Shown here in pieces: positions 23,640 to 34,065 of a DNA stretch of 64,000 nucleotides (position 1 is the stretch's first letter; every line of letters begins with the position of its first letter). Source of the stretch: DATKHF01 sp035510355 (GTDB taxonomy: Bacteria > Patescibacteriota > Saccharimonadia > Saccharimonadales > UBA4665). Location of the stretch: positions 1-64,000 of the forward strand of contig DATKHF010000001.1 in NCBI GenBank assembly GCA_035510355.1. The letters run 5' to 3'. The notes below the pieces were generated by a model, which ran no database searches, was not told the DNA's origin, and was given only the letters and a program-made list of their open reading frames with translations. Made by a program: the position numbers and the translations under genes.

Positions 23640-24272
23640 CTAGGCTACCTCTCCTTTATATATCCAAACTTTAACACCGATGATACCGGCTGGAGTGCGA
23701 GCTGGTACGCCAGCATAATCGATATCAGCGCGTAGTGTATGCAGTGGGACAGATCCAGAAATCTCTTTCTCGCGGCGTGACATTTCTGCACCATTTAAAC
23801 GGCCCGCTACTTCAATCCGAATACCTTGAGCGCCGGCCCGCATGGTAGCAGCACTGGCGGACTTGATAGCACGACGGAAACTCATACGTCGCTCCAACTG
23901 ATGAGCAATATTTTCAGCAACCAGCTTAGCGTAGAGATCTGGCTTCTTGACTTCTTCGATGTTGACTCTGGTTGGAACATTATAGATCTTCTCAATAGCG
24001 TCCTTTAATTCTTGAGCCCCTTGACCACCACGGCCAATTACAACACCAGCCTTTGCAGTATTAATCGTAACCGTTGCGAGGTTAGGTGAACGCTCGATAT
24101 CAACTTTATTAATAGCGGCCCGCGAACCCAGCTTATTTTGGATGAGCTTTCGTACTTTTAAGTCGTCACTCAAATACTTAGCGTAGTCCCGTTTCTTGCC
24201 CACGAACCACTTGCTACGCCAGTCTTTGTTGACTTGTAAGCGCATGCTTATTGGATTAACTTTTTGTCCCAT
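23640..24272 (-). CDS. rpsC: 30S ribosomal protein S3
   Basis: 210 residues. [20 protein letters not shown], the KH domain with [17 protein letters not shown], and the C-terminal [20 protein letters not shown] with [13 protein letters not shown]. mRNA entry-site protein with helicase function. One-base overlap with rplV. Confidence 0.97.
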   Translation of the reverse strand: MGQKVNPISMRLQVNKDWRSKWFVGKKRDYAKYLSDDLKVRKLIQNKLGSRAAINKVDIERSPNLATVTINTAKAGVVIGRGGQGAQELKDAIEKIYNVPTRVNIEEVKKPDLYAKLVAENIAHQLERRMSFRRAIKSASAATMRAGAQGIRIEVAGRLNGAEMSRREKEISGSVPLHTLRADIDYAGVPARTPAGIIGVKVWIYKGEVA

Positions 24273-24676
24273 TACTTCTTCTCCTCGGTCTTAGTTGAGC
24301 TTTTCGTTTCTGATTTCGCTACTGTTGGTTTCTTGGGTTGGCGTTTTTCACCATCAACAACAACTCGAATATGGCTAGACTTTAGCTGATATGGTAATGC
24401 TCGGCCGCGAGCTGCTGGTCGGTAACGTTTTTGACGTGGACCAGGCATTACACTGATCTCAATAATGCTTAGGGTGTCAGGCTTATAATTATGATTATAA
24501 TCGGCATTGGCTCGGGCACTTTCAATTGCTTTACGAACTGGTATAGCCGAACGACGAGGTGTGTGTTCAAGAATAGCCAGAGCATCCGCTACAGTGCGTC
24601 CACGTACTAGTGAAGCTACCACGCTAACTTTGCGTGGGCTCATTCGAACGCCTTTTGCTATTGCTTGAACTGCCAT
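24272..24676 (-). CDS. rplV: 50S ribosomal protein L22
   Basis: 134 residues. KGVRMSPRKVSVVASLVRGR, AIPVRKAIESARANADYNHN and the tunnel hairpin MPGPRQKRYRPAARGRALPY are diagnostic. The hairpin lines the exit tunnel. A ~20-residue Lys/Thr/Ser tail follows the usual end. Confidence 0.97.
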   Translation of the reverse strand: MAVQAIAKGVRMSPRKVSVVASLVRGRTVADALAILEHTPRRSAIPVRKAIESARANADYNHNYKPDTLSIIEISVMPGPRQKRYRPAARGRALPYQLKSSHIRVVVDGEKRQPKKPTVAKSETKSSTKTEEKK

Positions 24677-24681
24677 AATTC

Positions 24682-24954
24682 CTACTTACCTTTCGCTAAC
24701 TTGCCACCATGATTGCGGAATTTACGAGTCGGGGAAAATTCACCTAGTTTGTGACCAACCATATTCTCACTAATAAACACCGGTACATGAACCTTACCGT
24801 TGTGAACCGCAATAGTTTTACCGACAAATTCTGGTGTGATGGTTGATGAACGAGCCCAGGTCTTAATAATCGTGCGGTCTTCATTGCCAATAGCATTTAC
24901 TTTCTTAGCAAGTTTGAAATCTACAAATGGTCCTTTTTTCAGTGATCTAGACAC
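24682..24954 (-). CDS. rpsS: 30S ribosomal protein S19
   Basis: 90 residues, standard. [39 protein letters not shown] and [20 protein letters not shown] are diagnostic. Head protein that contacts S13 and the A-site tRNA. Confidence 0.97.
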   Translation of the reverse strand: MSRSLKKGPFVDFKLAKKVNAIGNEDRTIIKTWARSSTITPEFVGKTIAVHNGKVHVPVFISENMVGHKLGEFSPTRKFRNHGGKLAKGK

Positions 24955-24956
24955 GG

Positions 24957-25811
24957 TTATCTCCTCTTCGCCTGATGGCGAGTCCTTACAATAAACTTGG
25001 TAGTACTCTTACGACGTCGAGTCTTATAACCAAGTGTCTTCTGACCCCACGGTGTCTTTGGAGCTGAACCATGATTCTTACCACCACCAATACCGTGACG
25101 TCCACCATCACCACCACCGTGTGGGTGATCGGCCGCGTTCATGACAACTCCGCGGACGCCCGGGCGAATACCTTTATGCCGATTACGCCCAGCCTTACCG
25201 ATCTTAATGTTCTGATGCTGTTCGTTACCAACTACGCCTAAACTCGCCGAACAATTGACGTTAATAAGGCGAACTTCACCACTTGGCAAACGCACCTGTG
25301 CATAATCTTCTTCTTTGGCAACTAGCTGGGCACTGTTACCGGCACTACGTGCTAATTGAGCACCACGGCCCGGCTGCAGTTCTACTGCATGAATAGTGCT
25401 ACCAAGAGGAATATTTTTAAGTGGTAAGCGATTTCCAACTTCAATAGGTGCTTCTTCGTCACTCATGATCTTTTGGCCAACTTTCATGCCTTGGGCTGCC
25501 AAAATGTAATGATACGATCCGTCAGTTTCTTTAAGACGTGCGATCCGAGCTGAACGGTTTGGATCATATTCAATTTGCTCAATAGTGGCGGTTGTTCCGG
25601 GTTGAAGCTTGAAATTCATAATACGGTAAAACTTACGAGCACCACCACCTTTATGCCGTGTTGTAATCCGGCCTTGGTTATTGCGACCATTACCGCGGTT
25701 CTTGACAGCTAGAAGAGAACGTACAGGTTTATTGGTAGTAATGCTGTCAAAGTCCTGCGTGGTCATGCCACGCTGACCAGGAGTAGTTGGCTTGTATGTC
25801 TTTATAGCCAT
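24957..25811 (-). CDS. rplB: 50S ribosomal protein L2
   Basis: 284 residues, slightly over the ~275 norm. [57 protein letters not shown] with the DHPHGGGDG loop (functional His for peptidyl transfer assembly). Directly after rplW; one-base overlap. Confidence 0.97.
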   Translation of the reverse strand: MAIKTYKPTTPGQRGMTTQDFDSITTNKPVRSLLAVKNRGNGRNNQGRITTRHKGGGARKFYRIMNFKLQPGTTATIEQIEYDPNRSARIARLKETDGSYHYILAAQGMKVGQKIMSDEEAPIEVGNRLPLKNIPLGSTIHAVELQPGRGAQLARSAGNSAQLVAKEEDYAQVRLPSGEVRLINVNCSASLGVVGNEQHQNIKIGKAGRNRHKGIRPGVRGVVMNAADHPHGGGDGGRHGIGGGKNHGSAPKTPWGQKTLGYKTRRRKSTTKFIVRTRHQAKRR

Positions 25812-26248
25812 TACTTGTCTTCCGTCTTTTTATGAGGCAAATGTAAGCCGCGACGGCCAGGCTTAGATTTCTTTTCAGCTTTCTCGGCCTGCTTTTCCAT
25901 CGCTTTGCTAACTTTTTCTTGAGTAGCTTGCTGTTTTTCCTCGGCTTGTTCAACAGCTTCGAAGAACGGTAAACTGTCGCCCTCTTTCAGGGTAATATAC
26001 GCCTTCTTTACGCTACTATCAGAGCCACGGTTAATACGACGGCCCTTTTGACTAACTGTTCGTTTTGCCTTGCCCTTGATGTTGGTAATGTTAACTTTAA
26101 TAACTGTGACATCAAATTGGGCGGCAACTGCGCTGGCTACAGTATGACGATTAAGTGATGCTGGTATATCCAGAACGTAGACACCATTTTGGCTCATAGC
26201 GTAGGCCTTTTCACTCATACGTGGCTTCAAATACACTTGTTTGTCCAT
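25811..26248 (-). CDS. rplW: 50S ribosomal protein L23
   Basis: 145 residues from the ATG at 26248 ([18 protein letters not shown]), which overlaps the rplD stop by one base; the longer frame from 26269 lies inside rplD. The core is normal ([33 protein letters not shown]). The last ~50 residues are a Gln/Glu/Lys-rich, probably helical extension, roughly half again the usual length. L23 is the docking site of trigger factor and SRP at the tunnel exit, so this tail may be exposed there (inference). Confidence 0.95.
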   Translation of the reverse strand: MDKQVYLKPRMSEKAYAMSQNGVYVLDIPASLNRHTVASAVAAQFDVTVIKVNITNIKGKAKRTVSQKGRRINRGSDSSVKKAYITLKEGDSLPFFEAVEQAEEKQQATQEKVSKAMEKQAEKAEKKSKPGRRGLHLPHKKTEDK

Positions 26249-26886
26249 TATTTTGCACTCCCAAGCCACTCATGAACTACGGTCAAAGCCTTTTGATTAA
26301 TAAGAATTGTATCGGCGTTCATAATGTCAAAAACATTAAGATACTTGGCTTCAACTGATTTAACATTTGGCAGGTTATTGGTAGCTCGCTCAACAAGATT
26401 GTCTTTTACACTTACGGCGACAAGCACCTTACCTGAAGCCTCAACTTTTTTGAGCAGTTTATGGGTTTGGCTAACCTTACCGTCCTTGCATTCAAACGTT
26501 TCAATAACTTTAATTCGGCCCTCATCGGCTGCCATGCTGAGGGCTTGACGAATTGCTTGGCGCTTTTGGACGAGTGGCAGTTTATGTGAATAATTCTCGA
26601 GGCCTGTTGGGCCAAATATAATACCACCACCACGCCAAATCGGGTTTCGAGACGATCCAGAACGAGCCCGACCCGTGCCTTTTTGCGGATGAGGTTTTTT
26701 ACCACCACCACTTACAAGACCACGGGTCTTCGTGACAGCTAAGTTCTGGCGGCCATTGGCTAAGTAGGCGACATACGCTGCTTTTAGTAATTCATGGTTC
26801 TTGGGCATTACACCAAAAACTGATTTATCAAGCTTAGCTTCTGTGGCAGCTTTCGTACCAGCCTTTGTATAGGTTGCAATGGCCAT
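26248..26886 (-). CDS. rplD: 50S ribosomal protein L4
   Basis: 212 residues, standard. The extended tunnel loop is visible as KTRGLVSGGGKKPHPQKGTG and RARSGSSRNPIWRGGGIIFG. LPLVQKRQAIRQALSMAADE and a C-terminal globular domain follow. In E. coli L4 also represses the S10 operon through its leader. One-base overlap with rplC. Confidence 0.97.
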   Translation of the reverse strand: MAIATYTKAGTKAATEAKLDKSVFGVMPKNHELLKAAYVAYLANGRQNLAVTKTRGLVSGGGKKPHPQKGTGRARSGSSRNPIWRGGGIIFGPTGLENYSHKLPLVQKRQAIRQALSMAADEGRIKVIETFECKDGKVSQTHKLLKKVEASGKVLVAVSVKDNLVERATNNLPNVKSVEAKYLNVFDIMNADTILINQKALTVVHEWLGSAK

Positions 26887-27497
26887 TACATAGCTCCCTT
26901 CAAGATAACAATACCTTTACGGGGGCCAGGAACAGCGCCAGTTATACCAATCACACTAAGTTCCATGTCAATGAGTGCAACTGTAAGATTCTTGACGGTT
27001 ACTTGCTCGTAACCCATCTGCCCAGCCATTCGCTTACCCTTGAGGATATGCTGCGGGTACATAGAACCGATTGAACCAGGTTTTCGAGTGTTACCTTTAC
27101 CACCGTGAGTTTTGCGCTGACGATGAAAATTGTGTCGTTTAATTGTTCCTGCCCAACCTTTACCTTTAGAGGTAGCGGTGACGCTCACCTGATCGCCGAC
27201 TTCAAATGTGTCAACATTCAGCTGCTCGCCAACCTTTAGGTCTTCGCTGATTTCATCAATCCGAAATTCACGTACGACCTTTGGGGTGGTCTTGCTGGCC
27301 TTAAAATGACCGGTTTGAGACTTGCCAAGCTTGGCCTTCTCAGTGCCCACCTGAACGGCCATATAGCCGTCGCGTTCCTGGTCTTTTAGCTGAGTTATTA
27401 CATTAGGATCCGCTGAAAGTAGGGTAATAGCCTGCACCACGCCATCTTCAGCGATGGCGCTCGTCATACCGACTTTACGGGTGATGAGTGCTTTCAT
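26886..27497 (-). CDS. rplC: 50S ribosomal protein L3
   Basis: 203 residues, standard. MKALITRKVGMTSAIAEDGV, SKGKGWAGTIKRHNFHRQRK with the THGGKGNTRKPGSIGSMYP segment that reaches the peptidyl transferase centre, and KNLTVALIDMELSVIGITGA. First gene of this S10-type cluster: rpsJ, normally upstream, is instead found next to tuf. Confidence 0.97.
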   Translation of the reverse strand: MKALITRKVGMTSAIAEDGVVQAITLLSADPNVITQLKDQERDGYMAVQVGTEKAKLGKSQTGHFKASKTTPKVVREFRIDEISEDLKVGEQLNVDTFEVGDQVSVTATSKGKGWAGTIKRHNFHRQRKTHGGKGNTRKPGSIGSMYPQHILKGKRMAGQMGYEQVTVKNLTVALIDMELSVIGITGAVPGPRKGIVILKGAM

Positions 27498-27567
27498 TGA
27501 TTCTTTCCCTACTTAGTTATGGCCGATACTGATCAAAGATTCGACATTAAAATACTTGGCCAAATGC

Positions 27568-27594
27568 GGTTTCTGCCTCTGTTGAGAGCAGACC
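27568..27594 (-). other. hairpin in the leader of the rplC operon
   Basis: Minus strand GGTCTGCTCT-CAAC-AGAGGCAGAAACC: CTGC/GCAG and TCT/AGA pair around a CAAC loop, with one bulge, about 70 bases before the rplC ATG. Could belong to a ribosomal-protein autoregulatory leader; not a known named motif to me. Confidence 0.4.
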
Positions 27595-27635
27595 TACGCT
27601 TGTACCAAGCTTATTAATTAAGAAAGTACCATAAC

Positions 27636-27665
27636 AGATTACCATGTCAGCATTACTTCTGTCAA
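27636..27665 (-). promoter_or_regulatory. candidate promoter of the rplC operon
   Basis: Minus strand TTGACA (27665-27660), 18-bp spacer, TAATCT (27641-27636). It would give a leader of about 130 bases. Confidence 0.45.
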
Positions 27666-27678
27666 TTCGTTGCAAATT

Positions 27679-28152
27679 CTACAAGATGTTGAGAGCCTGA
27701 AGCGCCCGAATTCCATTCATGCTTTGCGAATGGAGCGGGCTCGGCAGTTTATCGATTTCAAACCAACCAATTTCATCAATCTTATAGGGTTCATTGTTTT
27801 TGGCTTGCTTCGGATCAACTTCTGCGGCATGCATAATACACACCCAATGGGTTGGCGTTCCGTCATCTAATGTACGGTGCACATCTAAATAGCCAGCGAA
27901 CTGCAGTCGTTTGATGTCAGCGCCATACTCTTCCTTCACTTCGCGTCTGACCGCCTTTTCGAGTGATTCGCCGTACTCAAGGGCACCGGCACCATTGTCC
28001 CAATGTCCTTGTTCGTCTCGACAATTCGAACTTCGTTTGTGCATGAGGATCCGTCCCTTGCCGTCATGGCAGATAAATGCACAGCTTACTCCTATAAAAT
28101 CAATACCTCGTCGCAAATCATTCTTACCATTAGGAAATCCTTTGCTCTTCAT
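27679..28152 (-). CDS. NUDIX hydrolase
   Basis: 157 residues. The Nudix box is complete: GALEYGESLEKAVRREVKEE followed by YGAD (about residues 55-78), with the REVKEE metal-binding glutamates. The strand VSCAFICHDGKGRILMHKR precedes it. Nudix enzymes hydrolyse nucleoside diphosphates linked to other groups (oxidised nucleotides, ADP-ribose, caps); the substrate here is not predictable. Part of a three-gene group separating rpsJ from rplC. Confidence 0.88.
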   Translation of the reverse strand: MKSKGFPNGKNDLRRGIDFIGVSCAFICHDGKGRILMHKRSSNCRDEQGHWDNGAGALEYGESLEKAVRREVKEEYGADIKRLQFAGYLDVHRTLDDGTPTHWVCIMHAAEVDPKQAKNNEPYKIDEIGWFEIDKLPSPLHSQSMNGIRALQALNIL

Positions 28153-28223
28153 ATACCAATTATATCAAGTCGACCAGTTGATATTAAATAACTGCTGAGT
28201 AACCCCAAATTATCTTCAAAGTG

Positions 28224-29000
28224 TTACGTGACAACTTTACGAACAGTGGCATACGGTTCTAATACGCCACCCCAATACGAGAATTCCGCTGATGAGGCTC
28301 GCCTAGTTTTGTATCCTTCCTCGGCTAAATCAACGGCGGACTGACGTCCGTGAAGAACCCGATAGAGTAATGACGTGTGATATCTAGCACTCGCCAGTAC
28401 GGTTGATTCCTTGCTGGCAAGCTGACGGCCATTTCCGCCAGCGTTAACAATTGTTTCCGCAAGTAATCTATCTTCACCTGGCCAGACATGAGGCAATGCG
28501 AGCACTGACTCCAAGACTTTTTCATCAGAAAGCCTAATTGCCATATTATACCCAACCGGCATCATTTCATCTGTACTAGCGGTTTCATGAGCTACTTGGC
28601 GAAGGCGGAAGTTCCGTACAAAGGTTACTAAAGGATGCGCATCAATTATCCCCGATCGACCTGCGACAACTGACGCACCTTCTGGATCGAGCGCAGCCAC
28701 CATAACATTAGGCCAGAGATGCGGGTAACGAGGAACGGAATCAGCATCTGTAAGTAATATTGGGTCGAGTGCCCTCCTGCCTATATATCTCAGCCCCTCT
28801 TGAATAGCGGGGAGTTTGCCTGCTTCGGGAAGCACTAAAGGCGTTAACCCGTAGCTTCGAACTACTGGTTCAGTGGCGTCACTAGACCCATTAACGACCA
28901 CAAGAGGCTCGACTAAATCTTTATCGAGCGATGCCAGGGTACGTCCGATACTATTCGCTTCATTCAACGCAGGAATAATACAAAGGATTTGTTCGGACAT
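28224..29000 (-). CDS. family 2-like glycosyltransferase
   Basis: 258 residues. The N-terminus ILCIIPALNEANSIGRTLAS is the GT-A nucleotide-sugar fold start; VVVNGSSDAT and the metal-binding LLTDADSVPRYPHLW (DxD-type) follow. There are no obvious membrane helices. It may act in cell-surface glycan or glycolipid synthesis. Its own promoter is visible (29010-29038). Unexpected in the middle of a ribosomal gene block. Confidence 0.8.
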   Translation of the reverse strand: MSEQILCIIPALNEANSIGRTLASLDKDLVEPLVVVNGSSDATEPVVRSYGLTPLVLPEAGKLPAIQEGLRYIGRRALDPILLTDADSVPRYPHLWPNVMVAALDPEGASVVAGRSGIIDAHPLVTFVRNFRLRQVAHETASTDEMMPVGYNMAIRLSDEKVLESVLALPHVWPGEDRLLAETIVNAGGNGRQLASKESTVLASARYHTSLLYRVLHGRQSAVDLAEEGYKTRRASSAEFSYWGGVLEPYATVRKVVT

Positions 29001-29009
29001 AACGTCCTA

Positions 29010-29038
29010 TTAATACACTATTAAAAATGAATAGTAAA
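29010..29038 (-). promoter_or_regulatory. promoter of the glycosyltransferase gene
   Basis: Minus strand TTTACT (29038-29033), 17-bp spacer, TATTAA (29015-29010), nine bases before the ATG at 29000; the mRNA leader would be only 2-3 bases. Confidence 0.55.
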
Positions 29039-29089
29039 CAGTTTGCGCCACATGCGGCGACATTAGGAGTTGAAATGTAAATCTACCAT

Positions 29090-29509
29090 CTACCTTGCGC
29101 TGAATGGGTCTGAGATCAACGGCAATAATACTTCATTGGCTTGGCCAGCCTTAACAATAGCTTTATTAAACCAGCTTAATTCAATCCCAGCTTGGTGTGC
29201 AAGAATAACCTTTTTGTTAAGCCCCAGCGCGTAACCAATTTCGGTCTGAACACCACTTGAAACATTTTCCTCTAAGAGTGCAATTAAACCGTCCGAGGAT
29301 TGTAGACGCTTGACATCCAACCGAAAAGCTTCTCCCGGGCTGGCATCGTTAATACGATATTCGTCTGCACGTAAAGCACAGAATACAGTATGGCCAAAGC
29401 TCTCAAGTTTAGTTATGTTTACTTCGAGCCATGCCTTGTATTCAGGGTTGACAATACCTGTGTGAGAATTAACATATGATGAGTAAGATGCTGCAACAAA
29501 AATATTCAT
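29090..29509 (-). CDS. nucleoside 2-deoxyribosyltransferase-like protein
   Basis: 139 residues. MNIFVAASYSSYV starts the Rossmann-like fold; RLQSSDGLIALLEENVSSGV then QTEIGYALGLNKKVILAH carries the conserved E-I-G-Y-A signature of the family. Probably an N-glycosidase or transferase acting on deoxynucleotides; it could also be one of the nucleotide-sensing relatives. Distinct from the array gene at 4229. Confidence 0.72.
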   Translation of the reverse strand: MNIFVAASYSSYVNSHTGIVNPEYKAWLEVNITKLESFGHTVFCALRADEYRINDASPGEAFRLDVKRLQSSDGLIALLEENVSSGVQTEIGYALGLNKKVILAHQAGIELSWFNKAIVKAGQANEVLLPLISDPFSAR

Positions 29510-29545
29510 ACAGGCTCAACAAATCATCTATACAAAATTTTCGTC

Positions 29546-29896
29546 TTACATCTTAATTTCGACGTCGCACCCTGCAGGTAAACTGAGGTTCATTAGCGAG
29601 TCAATTGTCTTCGGTGTTGGTTCAAATACATCAATAAGGCGTTTGTGAACACGCATTTCGAACTGTTCGCGGCCTTTTTTGTACACATGAGGACTTTTAA
29701 CGACAGTGAAGCTATTGCGCTCTGTAGGTAGTGGAATTGGTCCAGCCAACGTGGCCCCATTACGTAACGCCGTATCAATAATCTGCTTGGCAGCTTGATC
29801 AATCACTTTATGATCATAGGCTTTTAAGCGAATTCGTATTCGCTGTTTAGCGTCGGTAGTTGGTTTCTTTGGTGCGGGAGTTGTTGTTTCTGGCAT
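29546..29896 (-). CDS. rpsJ: 30S ribosomal protein S10
   Basis: 116 residues. [40 protein letters not shown] and [19 protein letters not shown] are diagnostic. It follows tuf, so the str and S10 operons are joined as in many bacteria, but three accessory genes separate it from rplC. A ~12-residue Pro/Thr N-terminal extension is present. Confidence 0.97.
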   Translation of the reverse strand: MPETTTPAPKKPTTDAKQRIRIRLKAYDHKVIDQAAKQIIDTALRNGATLAGPIPLPTERNSFTVVKSPHVYKKGREQFEMRVHKRLIDVFEPTPKTIDSLMNLSLPAGCDVEIKM

Positions 29897-29943
29897 AGAG
29901 TTCTATTTCGCTTCTAGGATCGCTGTTTTAAAAGCGGCTATAG

Positions 29944-31128
29944 TTATTTAACAACTTTCGTTACAACGCCGGCACCCACAGTACGGCCACCTTCGCGAAT
30001 AGCGAAGCGAAGACCTTGATCCATAGCAATTGGCTGCAGTAGTTTAACTTTGAATGTTATTGTGTCACCCGGCATAACCATTTCCTTATCAGCCGGTAGT
30101 TCAACTTCACCAGTTACGTCTGTAGTTCGGAAGTAGAACTGTGGTTTGTAGCCCTTAAAGAATGGTGTGTGACGACCACCCTCTTCCTTAGTAAGGATAT
30201 AGACTTCACTATCAAACTCGGTGTGCGGTGTAATAGTACCTGGCTTACAGAGCACTTGGCCACGTTCAATGTCATCGCGCTCGATACCACGGAGTAGAAT
30301 ACCAACGTTGTCACCGGCTTGACCCTGATCAAGATTTTTCTTAAACATTTCAACACCAGTAACGACTGATTTTCTCGTCGGGCGGATACCAACAATTTCA
30401 ACTTCTTCGTTAACCTTAACAACACCTTGTTCAACACGACCAGTTGCTACGGTTCCACGGCCTTTGATGCTAAAGATATCTTCAATAGGCATGAGAAAGG
30501 GCTTATCAAGTTCACGCTTTGGTTCTGGAATAAAGTCGTCCATAGCCTTAACAAGCTCCATGACTTTATCTTCATTCTCAGCGTCGCCTTCTAGGGCTTT
30601 TGTAGCAGAGCCACGAATGATCGGGCAGTCACGGTCGAAGCCGTTCTTTTCGAGCAAGTCACGGATCTCTTCCTCGACAAGGTCAACTAGTTCGGGATCA
30701 GCGAGATCCATTTTGTTCATAAAAACAAGGATGCTTGGTACGCCGACCTGACGGGCTAGGAGTACATGTTCACGAGTCTGAGGCATCGGGCCATCAGCAG
30801 CTGAAACAACGAGAATGGCACCATCAATTTGAGCAGCGCCAGTAATCATATTTTTGACATAGTCAGCGTGGCCGGGCATATCGACATGAGCATAGTGACG
30901 CTTTTCGCTTTCGTATTCCTGGTGGGAGGTAGCAATAGTAATACCGCGCTGTTTTTCTTCAGGAGCGTTGTCAATCTCATCATATTTAACGGGTTTATTG
31001 ATGCTACTGGGTAGCTTCTTAGCGAGCACAGACGTAATTGCTGCGGTTAATGTCGTTTTACCGTGGTCGACGTGGCCCATAGTGCCTACGTTTACATGCG
31101 GTTTGCTGCGGTCAAATTGATCTGCCAT
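29944..31128 (-). CDS. tuf: elongation factor Tu
   Basis: 394 residues, standard. Delivers aminoacyl-tRNA to the ribosome. G-domain motifs GHVDHGKT (about 18-25), DMPGHADY and NKMD; the switch [15 protein letters not shown]-terminal barrel ends with [22 protein letters not shown] lies eight bases upstream. It has its own promoter at 31196-31224. Confidence 0.98.
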   Translation of the reverse strand: MADQFDRSKPHVNVGTMGHVDHGKTTLTAAITSVLAKKLPSSINKPVKYDEIDNAPEEKQRGITIATSHQEYESEKRHYAHVDMPGHADYVKNMITGAAQIDGAILVVSAADGPMPQTREHVLLARQVGVPSILVFMNKMDLADPELVDLVEEEIRDLLEKNGFDRDCPIIRGSATKALEGDAENEDKVMELVKAMDDFIPEPKRELDKPFLMPIEDIFSIKGRGTVATGRVEQGVVKVNEEVEIVGIRPTRKSVVTGVEMFKKNLDQGQAGDNVGILLRGIERDDIERGQVLCKPGTITPHTEFDSEVYILTKEEGGRHTPFFKGYKPQFYFRTTDVTGEVELPADKEMVMPGDTITFKVKLLQPIAMDQGLRFAIREGGRTVGAGVVTKVVK

Positions 31129-31195
31129 TTAGAGAACTCCTATTAATTACAATTATTTAGCACGAGTATAGCTAACTCATGCGAGTTACCGATGT

Positions 31196-31224
31196 AGTAT
31201 AGCCAACTTTACTAAGTTTGTAAA
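31196..31224 (-). promoter_or_regulatory. promoter of tuf-rpsJ
   Basis: Minus strand TTTACA (31224-31219), 17-bp spacer, TATACT (31201-31196). ACACTTTACAAACTT around the -35 is identical to the infA promoter. A second TATACT (31170-31165) has no matching -35. Confidence 0.8.
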
Positions 31225-31273
31225 GTGTATGACATGCCTGAGCGACAAGTGGCTGACACCTAATTACCGGTAT

Positions 31274-31552
31274 CTAGTCAGTTCGTTGTCCTTCTCTGAG
31301 AACCTGTGCTTGTCTTAAATAATGCTCGCCTGCGATTTCGTAAGTATCTGCTGAATTGGTGGCAGATTTCAGGGAATCGGACGAAACTTTCCCTTCCCAA
31401 ATAGCCATTCTCAACATAGCTAATTTTATGTTGAAGGCGCGCGCAAGACCCAATGTCTCCTCGTAGGTTTGTGGCGTCGGGACTAGATTTTGATCTGGAT
31501 CAAAAACGTACATTGAAGTTTCTTCAGATTCTGGTTGACTAGAAGGGTTCAT
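31274..31552 (-). CDS. 92-aa protein of unknown function
   Basis: 92 residues, acidic, with a disordered-looking N-terminus (NPSSQPESEETSMYVFDPD) and a helical remainder (YEETLGLARAFNIKLAMLRM, TYEIAGEHYLRQAQVLREG). No recognised domain. It sits 16 bp after fusA on the same strand, so it is probably co-transcribed. Accepted because of its operon position and amphipathic helices. Confidence 0.6.
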   Translation of the reverse strand: MNPSSQPESEETSMYVFDPDQNLVPTPQTYEETLGLARAFNIKLAMLRMAIWEGKVSSDSLKSATNSADTYEIAGEHYLRQAQVLREGQRTD

Positions 31553-31568
31553 GGGTTATATTGTGCCG

Positions 31569-33656
31569 CTATTTTGCATTTTTAGCAATAATCGCTTCAG
31601 CGACATTGCTCGGAACATCGGCGTAGTGATCAAGTTCCATGCTGGAACTAGCTCGACCTTGCGTCATGCTACGCAAGTTTGTAGTGTAGCCAAACATCTC
31701 ACCAAGAGGTACAAAACCAGTAATTTCCTTAATACCTGGCGTGAGATCTTCCATACTCTCAATACGACCACGCTTAGAATTTAAGTCGCCAATAACGTCC
31801 CCCATAAAACTTTCGGGTGTCACGACGACAACTTTCATAACGGGTTCAAGCAAGACAGGATTGGCTTTTTTAACACCTTCTTGGAGGGCCATTGAACCGG
31901 CGATACTAAATGCCATCTCTGATGAGTCAACATCGTGATAACTACCATCATAAAGTTCAGCTTTGATATCAACGACGGGGTAGCCCGCCAGCACACCATT
32001 ACTCATAGCTTCTTCGATACCTTTACGAACAGGTGTTATGTATTCACTTGGTATCACACCACCTTTAATGGAGTTAATGAACTCGAAGCCAGCGCCAGCT
32101 TCGTTTTGACTTAAACGTAGCCAAACATCACCATACTGACCTCGGCCACCAGATTGCCGAATAAATTTCCCTTGAACTTCCACGGCATCTTTACGGATAG
32201 TTTCACGGTAGGCCACTTGCGGCTGACCAATGTTAGCTTCGACAGTAAACTCACGCTTCATGCGATCTACCAAAATTTCCAAATGTAGCTCACCCATACC
32301 GCTAATGATGGTTTGACCAGTTTCATCGTCAACACGAATACGGAAGGTGGGGTCTTCTTCAGCCAGACGCTGCAAGGCTAGGCTCATCTTTTCCTGGTCG
32401 GCTTTAGTTTTGGGTTCAATAGCAATGCTAACTGGGGGGTCGGGGAAGGTAATGCTTTCTAGAACAATTGGTTTAGCCTGATCACAGAGTGTATTGCCAG
32501 TGGTGGTCCCTTTTAGCCCAACAATCGCAGCTATATCACCAGCGCTAACAGAATCAACATCCTCACGTTTATCGGCTTGCATTCGCACAATCCGGCCGAC
32601 GCGCTCTTTTTCGCCGGTAGAGCTATTTAAGATATAGCTCCCTGATTTCAATGTACCAGAGTAAACACGGAAGTAAGCAAGTTTACCGACGAATGGATCG
32701 GTAGCAATCTTGAAAGCCAATCCCGAAAACGGTTCGCTGTCAGATGGCTTCCGTTCAATTTCATCTCCAGTCTTCGGCTGGGTCCCCCATGTGCTACCGC
32801 GCTCAAGGGGGCTCGGTAGTAAGTCAGTTACCGCATCAAGCACTTTTTCGACAATTACGCCGCGGCCGTCACCACCAGTTACAGCAAAGAATTTACCAGT
32901 TAATACAGCAGCTCGAATAGCCTGCTTAATCTCATCTTCGGACAGCCCTTCTTCACCAACTTCGAAATACTTCTCGAGCATGGTTTCGTCCTCGGCTACA
33001 GCATTCTCAACCAAGAGGCTACGGTACTTTTTTACTTGATCCATCATGTCGGCAGGGATTTCACCTTCAACCAGTTCATGGTCAGTAAACTCTTTGTAGG
33101 TATATGCCTTCATAGCAACGAGATCAACGATGCCATTTATGGATTGTTCAAAACCAATAGGTAAATGGATCGGAAAGGCTCGCTTACTTAAACGGTGATG
33201 TATGGAATCAAGTGATTTATAAAAATCGCCACCAGTTTGATTGATTTTATTAATAAAGCAAATGCGTGGTACGCCGTACTTGTCGGCCTGGCGCCACACG
33301 GTCTCAGACTGGCTTTCGACACCCATCTTACCGTCAAACACTACACAGGCACCATCAAGTACGCGTAAACTTCGTTCCACCTCAACGGTAAAATCAATAT
33401 GTCCTGGCGTATCAATAATGTTGATTTGGTGATCTTTCCAGTAACACGTAACTGCGGCGCTCACAATCGTAATACCACGTTCGCGCTCTTGAGCCATCCA
33501 GTCAGTGGTTGTTCCACCTTCATGTACTGCACCAATTTTGTGCTTAAGACCGGTTCGATACAAAATGCCTTCAGTTGTCGTTGTCTTACCTGCGTCAATA
33601 TGAGCAATAATGCCAATGTTACGTAATTTCTCTAGTGGATATTTCTTTGCTACCAT
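31569..33656 (-). CDS. fusA: elongation factor G
   Basis: 695 residues, standard. GTPase that drives translocation. [20 protein letters not shown] (P-loop), [30 protein letters not shown], then domains II-V with the [10 protein letters not shown] region in domain IV and [18 protein letters not shown] [18 protein letters not shown] near the end. Part of the str block, but separated from rpsG by two small unknown genes. Confidence 0.98.
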   Translation of the reverse strand: MVAKKYPLEKLRNIGIIAHIDAGKTTTTEGILYRTGLKHKIGAVHEGGTTTDWMAQERERGITIVSAAVTCYWKDHQINIIDTPGHIDFTVEVERSLRVLDGACVVFDGKMGVESQSETVWRQADKYGVPRICFINKINQTGGDFYKSLDSIHHRLSKRAFPIHLPIGFEQSINGIVDLVAMKAYTYKEFTDHELVEGEIPADMMDQVKKYRSLLVENAVAEDETMLEKYFEVGEEGLSEDEIKQAIRAAVLTGKFFAVTGGDGRGVIVEKVLDAVTDLLPSPLERGSTWGTQPKTGDEIERKPSDSEPFSGLAFKIATDPFVGKLAYFRVYSGTLKSGSYILNSSTGEKERVGRIVRMQADKREDVDSVSAGDIAAIVGLKGTTTGNTLCDQAKPIVLESITFPDPPVSIAIEPKTKADQEKMSLALQRLAEEDPTFRIRVDDETGQTIISGMGELHLEILVDRMKREFTVEANIGQPQVAYRETIRKDAVEVQGKFIRQSGGRGQYGDVWLRLSQNEAGAGFEFINSIKGGVIPSEYITPVRKGIEEAMSNGVLAGYPVVDIKAELYDGSYHDVDSSEMAFSIAGSMALQEGVKKANPVLLEPVMKVVVVTPESFMGDVIGDLNSKRGRIESMEDLTPGIKEITGFVPLGEMFGYTTNLRSMTQGRASSSMELDHYADVPSNVAEAIIAKNAK

Positions 33657-33660
33657 TATT

Positions 33661-33993
33661 CTACTCTCTGTTAACTAATGATCTAACGACCCGAAACAGG
33701 CTGGGTGATGGCATTCTAGTTACTGTTGGTTTCATTGGGCACTTACCATCAACCATACCACGACAGCCTTCTCTTTCTGCTGCCGCATCGCGCGTTCCGA
33801 GCAGTCTTTGAAACAACTCCGGATCTCCGAGATATCGTTCACCGTCGATTGCATCTAAAGTTGCCACTACACGAGGATCAACTTCCGATGGGTAGTTTCT
33901 CACCAGCTCTTCGCCATAGATACACACATCGCCGCTCGATGGACATAACGCTTGAGTAGCCATCGATGCTGGACCTTCTTGATTGTTCGTCAT
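33661..33993 (-). CDS. 110-aa protein of unknown function, cysteine-containing
   Basis: 110 residues with Cys at about 17, 24, 76 and 84 ([15 protein letters not shown] and [13 protein letters not shown]), which could form a metal site or disulfides. No recognised family. AAGAGG lies about five bases before the ATG. It lies four bases upstream of fusA on the same strand, so it is tightly linked to it. Confidence 0.6.
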   Translation of the reverse strand: MTNNQEGPASMATQALCPSSGDVCIYGEELVRNYPSEVDPRVVATLDAIDGERYLGDPELFQRLLGTRDAAAEREGCRGMVDGKCPMKPTVTRMPSPSLFRVVRSLVNRE

Positions 33994-34065
33994 TAATCCT
34001 CTTGAACTACTTAGATTTTAAAATTCGCTCTGTTAACCATACGTGAAAACACACTATAAGTCAAT

